Shown here piece after piece: positions 31,319-35,896 of a DNA stretch of 35,896 nucleotides. The DNA comes from Phytophthora quininea (Eukaryota > Oomycota > Peronosporomycetes > Peronosporales > Peronosporaceae), in the NCBI GenBank assembly GCA_011947345.1, contig JAAVTG010000159.1, positions 1 to 35,896 of the forward strand, in the 5' to 3' direction. The position numbers and the translations under genes were made by a program. Under the pieces are notes generated by a model, which made no database searches, was not told where the DNA came from, and saw only the letters and a program-made list of their open reading frames with translations. How positions within the stretch are numbered: the first letter of the stretch is position 1; every line of letters starts with the position of its first letter.

Positions 31319-33563
31319 GCCGGTCGACTAGCGGCTCTGTGTAACTGCTTGAACGCAAGTTCTCGAGTGAAAGCGAGACTGCAAAAGGAAAATGAACTAT
31401 CAAGACCAACATCTGCCCGTGTGTTCATACCGTACAGTCCGGTGCTGAAGATGGGAGGGGTTGGTCGAGATCACTTGGATGATCACCTTGTAAATTTGCC
31501 CTCAGTTGAGGGACGTCAGCCGGTTGCACTTCTATAGGCAGGTGCTCGAGTATTGGGTCGTCGCGGCGTGCAAGGACCGACGAGATACGCTTCAGGATCG
31601 GCAACGTGGCAACGTTGGCTGCTTGGGGCGAGGAAACTTGGGGCCCGGCGCACGTAACGTCCGTTTATCTCGATATCCGATTAGACGTGACCTTGCGCCA
31701 AAAGCTACGAGCGCCCCGAACAGCATAAACGAAAGATTGTATTTCTTCCGAGGTAAATATGCCTTCTTCCCCACGTTTCCGACTCGGCTGAGCCCTGAAC
31801 AACCTCGAGGCAGACCAACTTGTCTGGAAGCCTGTGCGGATCGATATCGTCGCCTTCGTCTGGTTTATAGAGGTGGGGTTGGTGGTTTGCTTGAGCTTGA
31901 AGAAGGCAAGGATGGTGCACGGTGGTGCGAGCCGAACTTGAAGTCACGAGCAGTTTCTGAAGCACCGGGCAGCGCCAAGCCAGCAGCGCAAGCAAAGTTC
32001 ATATGGATACTAAGCGCAAAAATGAATGGCAAAAATACGCTGGTCGTCATCTTTCGGGATGGGCGCTCGAGCATGCCGAGCAAGAGGTCTTGTTTGCATA
32101 CAACTCACTTACCGATCTCGTGAGTTAACAAGCCCTTATGCCAGGCACATGACAGGTCATAAGCTAAAGTTTAGCTGATCGTAAGTTGTTTTCTTTTTTA
32201 GAAGGCGAAATCACACAAGAAATTCACATGGTCCGAATGAAACCAGCTACAAAGTTCAGAGTTTCTCCAAATCTTGGCAGCTGGAGAGGTTTCAATATTC
32301 AAAAGCACAGTTGAGTCCGCCTGTAGTCAATTCAGCGATATGGAGACTACCAAGTAATCAGCGACAGATGCAAGCGTGTTTCCCGTGGGTTCCCGGCAAC
32401 GTCGGAGACTCCTCTTGACGGACCGAGTGCTCGTCGGAGTCGTGAACTCGAAAGTTGGAGAGGTTGCTAAGATCCACATGGCAGTCGAGGACGTTTTTTT
32501 GCTAGACGGACGACGGCGCAGTTCTGCAGGCCCGTTCAAAGTCTTGGCGACGTTGGGAAAGATGCTGTTTTTTCAATGTGGTGCCTTGACGACAGCTAAA
32601 TTTCTGTTGACGTCGGACGCTAGATCGGATTACTGCGCTAGATCCTGGAGAATGACAGCCATCGGTCTCCAGTCGCTCTCGTTGGATTCCTTTTCGACCG
32701 TACTGAATTGCGCACTGGTCACCATCAGAGCCCGTGGACCAGCCTTGAGTCTGAATTTTCGATGGAGCGCACCGGATGGAATGTTGCAACAGTCGGGCGA
32801 GCCAGATGCCTCAGGAGCTGTCATTTCTGGTGGTTGGACTTGTAAATTACAAGTCCAACCAATGTAAACTCCGATCGTTGTTGAAGTTCCTGCCCGAAAG
32901 GCGTCTCTAGCCGCTGAAATCCTGCAAGACACGGATACTAAGACACGACATCGATAGTCGCGAGTTCGACAAGGTCGCCGTGTACGTCCAAGCAGAAAGC
33001 TTAGACAGCGGCGACTGCTACGTTGGTGCCGCTCCATCACACGCCAAGTTCAAGGTGTCTGCACGCTTTGATTTGGACCACACCGTACAGTATTCCCTTG
33101 TTTGCTGTTCGAGGGCGTCTGTATCGGTTGGACAGCGAGAAAGGCACGGTCGTCCTCTATGCGTTCTACGAAAGCGACTGCTGCGGTATGACCAAGAAAC
33201 GAGCGCAGCAAAGAGCAGCAGCAGCGACAGTCGATCGCCTTTGCCTTTGAGAAACGGCGTCAGGAGAGGAAGGTTGCTCATCTCAACGGACGCAGCGCCA
33301 TATATCCAGACTGGAAACACAAACTTCAATCACTGGCAGTGTACTGTATTAGCAGCAGCAGTCACTCGCGAGCAAGTGACATTTGTTTCTCGGCGGCGGC
33401 TTGGGCAAGTTCCATGCTCATGTAGACATCCGACGATGGCGCATATCTACGAGTTCCTGAAAAGCAACCGCTCGAATTTGGCCCATTATTTTATCTTAAC
33501 TAAATGAATACAAACTAATAGATGCTTTTATAATATTACGTTACTGCTATTCTTTTGTAAAAA
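31319..33563. other. 2.2-kb region without a recognised gene
   Basis: Contains the presumed promoter of the secreted protein (right of 31318), a 31-nt perfect palindrome (32831-32861), and ORF-like text on the plus strand at about 32980-33300 (for example LFAVRGRLYRLDSEKGTVVL and FAFEKRRQERKVAHLNGR) spread over three frames. The last may be a broken gene, but I cannot name it. Confidence 0.4.
32831..32861. repeat. Perfect 31-nt palindrome (15-nt arms, 1-nt centre)
   Basis: TGGTTGGACTTGTAA is followed by a single A and then its exact reverse complement. It could form a cruciform or RNA hairpin, or be the meeting point of two transposon termini. Confidence 0.95.
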
Positions 33564-33879
33564 ATGGCAGCCCGAGGACTTGGCCGTGCATTCGCCCTTG
33601 CTACCAGCTCCCGACGCCTGCTAGCGGCTCCCGCCGCAGCTCGGTCGCTGCAGACGCGTCTCTACTCGAGCGACGCGGACTTTGTCAAGCTGCATCCAAG
33701 CGGGATGGCGCCCAACGTCGCTAAGACTGCGGAGCCTCTGGATTTGGACGACGACGACGACGACGATTTGGTGGCTATTGGGCCTTCAGGCGCCGAGTAC
33801 GGGGGACACGTGGGGGAAGCTCAAGGAACCCACACGCTTCGGGGACTGGGAGCGCAAGGGCCGCTGCTCCGACTTCTAG
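33564..33879 (+). CDS. SDHAF4: Succinate dehydrogenase assembly factor 4 (SDHAF4, DUF1674)
   Basis: A small mitochondrial matrix chaperone that binds flavinylated SDHA before complex II assembly. The N-terminus is a clear targeting sequence (Arg/Ala/Ser-rich, no acidic residues, ending LQTRLYSS). The family signature is at the C-terminus: EPTRFGDWERKGRCSDF, stop 33879. A run of seven Asp (after EPLDL) sits between the two, which is unusual. The signature is not in the frame of the start: a shift equal to one extra or two missing bases is needed in the GGGGGACACGTGGGGG stretch near 33800-33815, just after GAEYGG, a conserved part of the motif. The frame from the ATG runs on to 33989 without homology. 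Confidence 0.88.
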
Positions 33880-33949
33880 GGCCGCAGCAATTCTCACTAA
33901 TCGACACTCAACACTTGGAGACGGGCATATCTAAAATATTTGGTTTACG

Positions 33950-34239
33950 ATGGGAGAAGCAGAAGATACTTTTCGCTATTGCTACATGAAGTTCATGGTG
34001 GCCGTTAGAACGGACGTGTAACGCTACTATCATCCAAGCTACTACACGCGAAAAATTGATCGATATCTTGCGCGGTGCAAGCTTTCCGATGAACAGAAGA
34101 TACGTCTACTGCTGCCGAGCGAGTGTTTTACATTGCTGTAGTGTACGGATCGATGGAATATTTACTCTTTTTGAACGAAGGGCGGCTGTACAGGTGCAAG
34201 ACCTCCCTGCTGCCTCAGAAGAACGTTGTGAAAATTTGA
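33950..34239 (+). CDS. Small unrecognised protein gene, broken by a stop and a frame slip
   Basis: The frame from ATG 33950 (MGEAEDTFRYCYMKFMV) meets TAA at 34019, then stays open in the same frame with strongly protein-like text (RYYHPSYYTRKIDRYLARCK, LSDEQKIRLLLPSECF). At the T run 34126-34129 it slips by one base and continues as YIAVVYGSMEYLLFLNEG to GRLYRCKTSLLPQKNVVKI, stop 34239. The TAA may sit in an unrecognised intron (a GTAACG lies exactly there). No homology recalled; about 95 aa, basic, no signal peptide. Confidence 0.4.
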
Positions 34240-34818
34240 TCGACGCGCCACTCAACAAGGATGGCTCCATGCATAGTTCTCTGCCTGTAATAACGCTCGA
34301 GTGTACTGGTATTCTCTTTGGTTCCTTCGAGTCTTCTTCACTGGCGTTGGAGCTATGGAGCTTCGGGTCTGTGTAAGGAAGCATGCTGGCAAAAAGTATC
34401 TAGGCGTTCGGGAAAACTTGGTTAGCAATCTCGACTGAGACGGCATTGTAGGCGGCAAAATGCAACGTGTCGGTGGATAAGACGGGAAACGACGGCACCA
34501 AAGCAAGATGCGCTGTGTCGGCTTGTGCTCATACGCATGAGCAGGGCGAACGCTCCCAACCCAACAACGGCGAAAGCCGGATCTAGCTCGAGTGCATGTA
34601 CATGTAGTTAAAGTGATTGACTGGACGCTGTGCGATGTGAATGCAAGGACACGACCAAGGAACGACACGACAATGAACAACAATGTATGCTGTGCTAACC
34701 ACGACACGACACAGCTGAAACCGGTCTCAAGATCACCATCGCGAACAAAATTTTGCCAAGCAGCACACCGACACCACGAGGGACTAGAAAAGCAAAAGGG
34801 ATCTCAATTGTTACGTCG
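34240..34818. other. Intergenic between the small gene and NOL6
   Basis: About 580 bp, expected to contain two convergent 3' ends. A minus-strand ORF (34707-34252) begins with a signal-peptide-like stretch (LLFIVVSFLGRVLAF), but its remainder is Arg/Pro/Ser-rich with no motif; not supported as a gene. Confidence 0.35.
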
Positions 34819-35896
34819 TTATGAGCTTTCGAAGGGCTGCACGGCAACGTTGGTGACCATGCCGTGGCTCATGCTCTGCATATCGGACAGGATCTCGAAA
34901 ATATTAGGCACGGCGTAGCTACGAGATGTGTCGCCAAGGTCCTCTTCAGCTGCGTCAGTGGTGGGCAGCGCGATCTGGTAGTTGGCCGTAATGGCACGGA
35001 ACTTGGTCGGCAGGAAGGCCTGCGGCTTCCACGTTAGCAGGATCTCCGTCGTGTCGACGCCGCTGACGAAGAAAAGGCGAGGTGGCCAAATGTCTTCTGC
35101 AGGTCCTCTAGCAGCTCACGAACGGGGTCGAACCCGATCATGACAGGGACGGTAGTCAGGTTCATGTTCTTGTAGACTCGAGAGACGAACGGGTGCTTCT
35201 TGTCCTCCTCAATACGCATCTTTTTCGTCGGAAGGGTGTCCGGGGACAGTTCGAGGATTGCATCGAACTCCGTTCTCGACGAAGCAAACGCGGCCTTCCA
35301 ACCGGACGACGACGCGCCTGCACGCAGCCAAGACACCAGCACATCGTACGAGGTCTGGGATAGGGACACCAACCGCTGTACGATAACCTTGTCCGGAGTG
35401 AATCGCGTCCAACTGGACAAGCAGTCCATCTCTTCGTAGTCGGCAGCAATAAACATAGCAGGATGGGTCATCGCACTCGTGCTAGACGCCTCGAAGCGCT
35501 TCAAAATCTCCCGTCGCTTGTCATCGTCCAATGTGCTGTTCAAGTCCACGATGAAAGGCACGTTTTGCCAGTCGAAGCTGGCAATGCGCTTTAAAACGCG
35601 AAGGAAGCTGGACAGCACAGAGTTCGGAGTGGATGTGGATGCCGTCGTCAGGAACACATCCGCGACAAGCAGCTCGACTGCTTCGACTGGGAACAAATTG
35701 CTGAGGGCCTTGTCAGCCAGCCATCGCTGAACAAGGCGGACGGTAGGACCGAACGACGTGTGCTTTGTATGTAAAGCATGGATAGTGTTTGCATGCTTGG
35801 AGAGGTAATCTGCTTCCCGCTTGACTCGTACGTATTCCGGTGAATGAACAAGCGCTAGTCGCTTGGCACCGGCAGCACCAGTGACGACACTCAGCT
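34819..35896 (-). CDS. NOL6: NOL6/UTP22 (Nrap), C-terminal part
   Basis: The nucleolar Nrap protein of the small-subunit processome (UTP-C/UTP22 in yeast), needed for 18S rRNA maturation. The gene enters from the right edge. Matches to the family: ALHTKHTSFGPTVRLVQRWL, VEAVELLVADVFLT, IASFDWQNVPFIVDLN, DKVIVQRLVSLSQTSYDVL, FDAILELSPDTLP, VPVMIGFDPVRELLEDLQ and FGHLAF. The first frame stops at 35034, but at the A run 35072-35075 (plus strand) the family sequence switches frame (LLTWKPQAFLPTKF) and runs to TAA at 34821-34819, fitting one missing base. No intron is visible in this part. The N-terminal and middle parts lie outside the window. Confidence 0.93.

Noticed and set aside
1..35896. tRNA, rRNA and CRISPR arrays
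   Set aside because: No cloverleaf, rRNA core sequence or regularly spaced repeats were seen by reading; a tRNAscan or Rfam search would be needed to exclude RNA genes fully.

Overview
This window reads as nuclear DNA of a plant-associated oomycete (Peronosporales, Phytophthora-like). The evidence is dense genes on both strands, short GT-AG introns (mostly 45-75 nt), Inr-type promoters, and secreted RXLR-dEER/WY effector-type genes lying among conserved eukaryotic housekeeping genes.

Layout, left to right. 1-1659 (+): the 3' part of an unrecognised helical protein. 1730-6547 (-): the DNA polymerase alpha catalytic subunit, sharing a ~125-bp bidirectional promoter with E2F-like sites with the first of two tandem UBC6/UBE2J2-type E2 genes (6673-7302 and 7471-8209, +); only the second E2 keeps its membrane anchor. 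8967-12080: a small cluster of RXLR/WY effector genes and relics in both orientations. 12418-17233 (-): a 13-exon CYFIP/Sra-1/PIR121 gene, a subunit of the SCAR/WAVE actin regulator. 17557-19184 (+): a sugar-porter MFS gene whose 3' half is repeated in inverted orientation at 22026-22845, directly fused to a broken Crinkler-like P-loop NTPase gene (20012-22020, -). 23343-26672: a compact housekeeping block of REEP/HVA22, a TPR protein, and a convergent ENTH/epsin-like gene. 26728-29449: mostly decayed DNA with diverged inverted copies of a coding-like repeat. 29450-31318 (-): a large secreted Cys-rich protein. 31319-33563: mostly non-coding, with a perfect 31-nt palindrome. 33564-33879 (+): mitochondrial SDHAF4, followed by a small unrecognised gene. 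34819-35896 (-): the C-terminal part of NOL6/UTP22 (Nrap), running off the right edge.

A pattern crosses the whole window. Nearly every conserved gene (POLA1, CYFIP, MFS, TPR, NOL6, SDHAF4, the secreted protein) is interrupted by frame changes. Most are consistent with exactly one missing base, usually in a run of 4-5 identical bases. Since these include genes normally essential, sequencing/assembly deletions are the simplest explanation, so 'pseudogene' calls based on frameshift alone are weak here. In-frame stop codons in one effector and in the Crinkler-like gene are not explained this way. I recognised no tRNA, rRNA or CRISPR.
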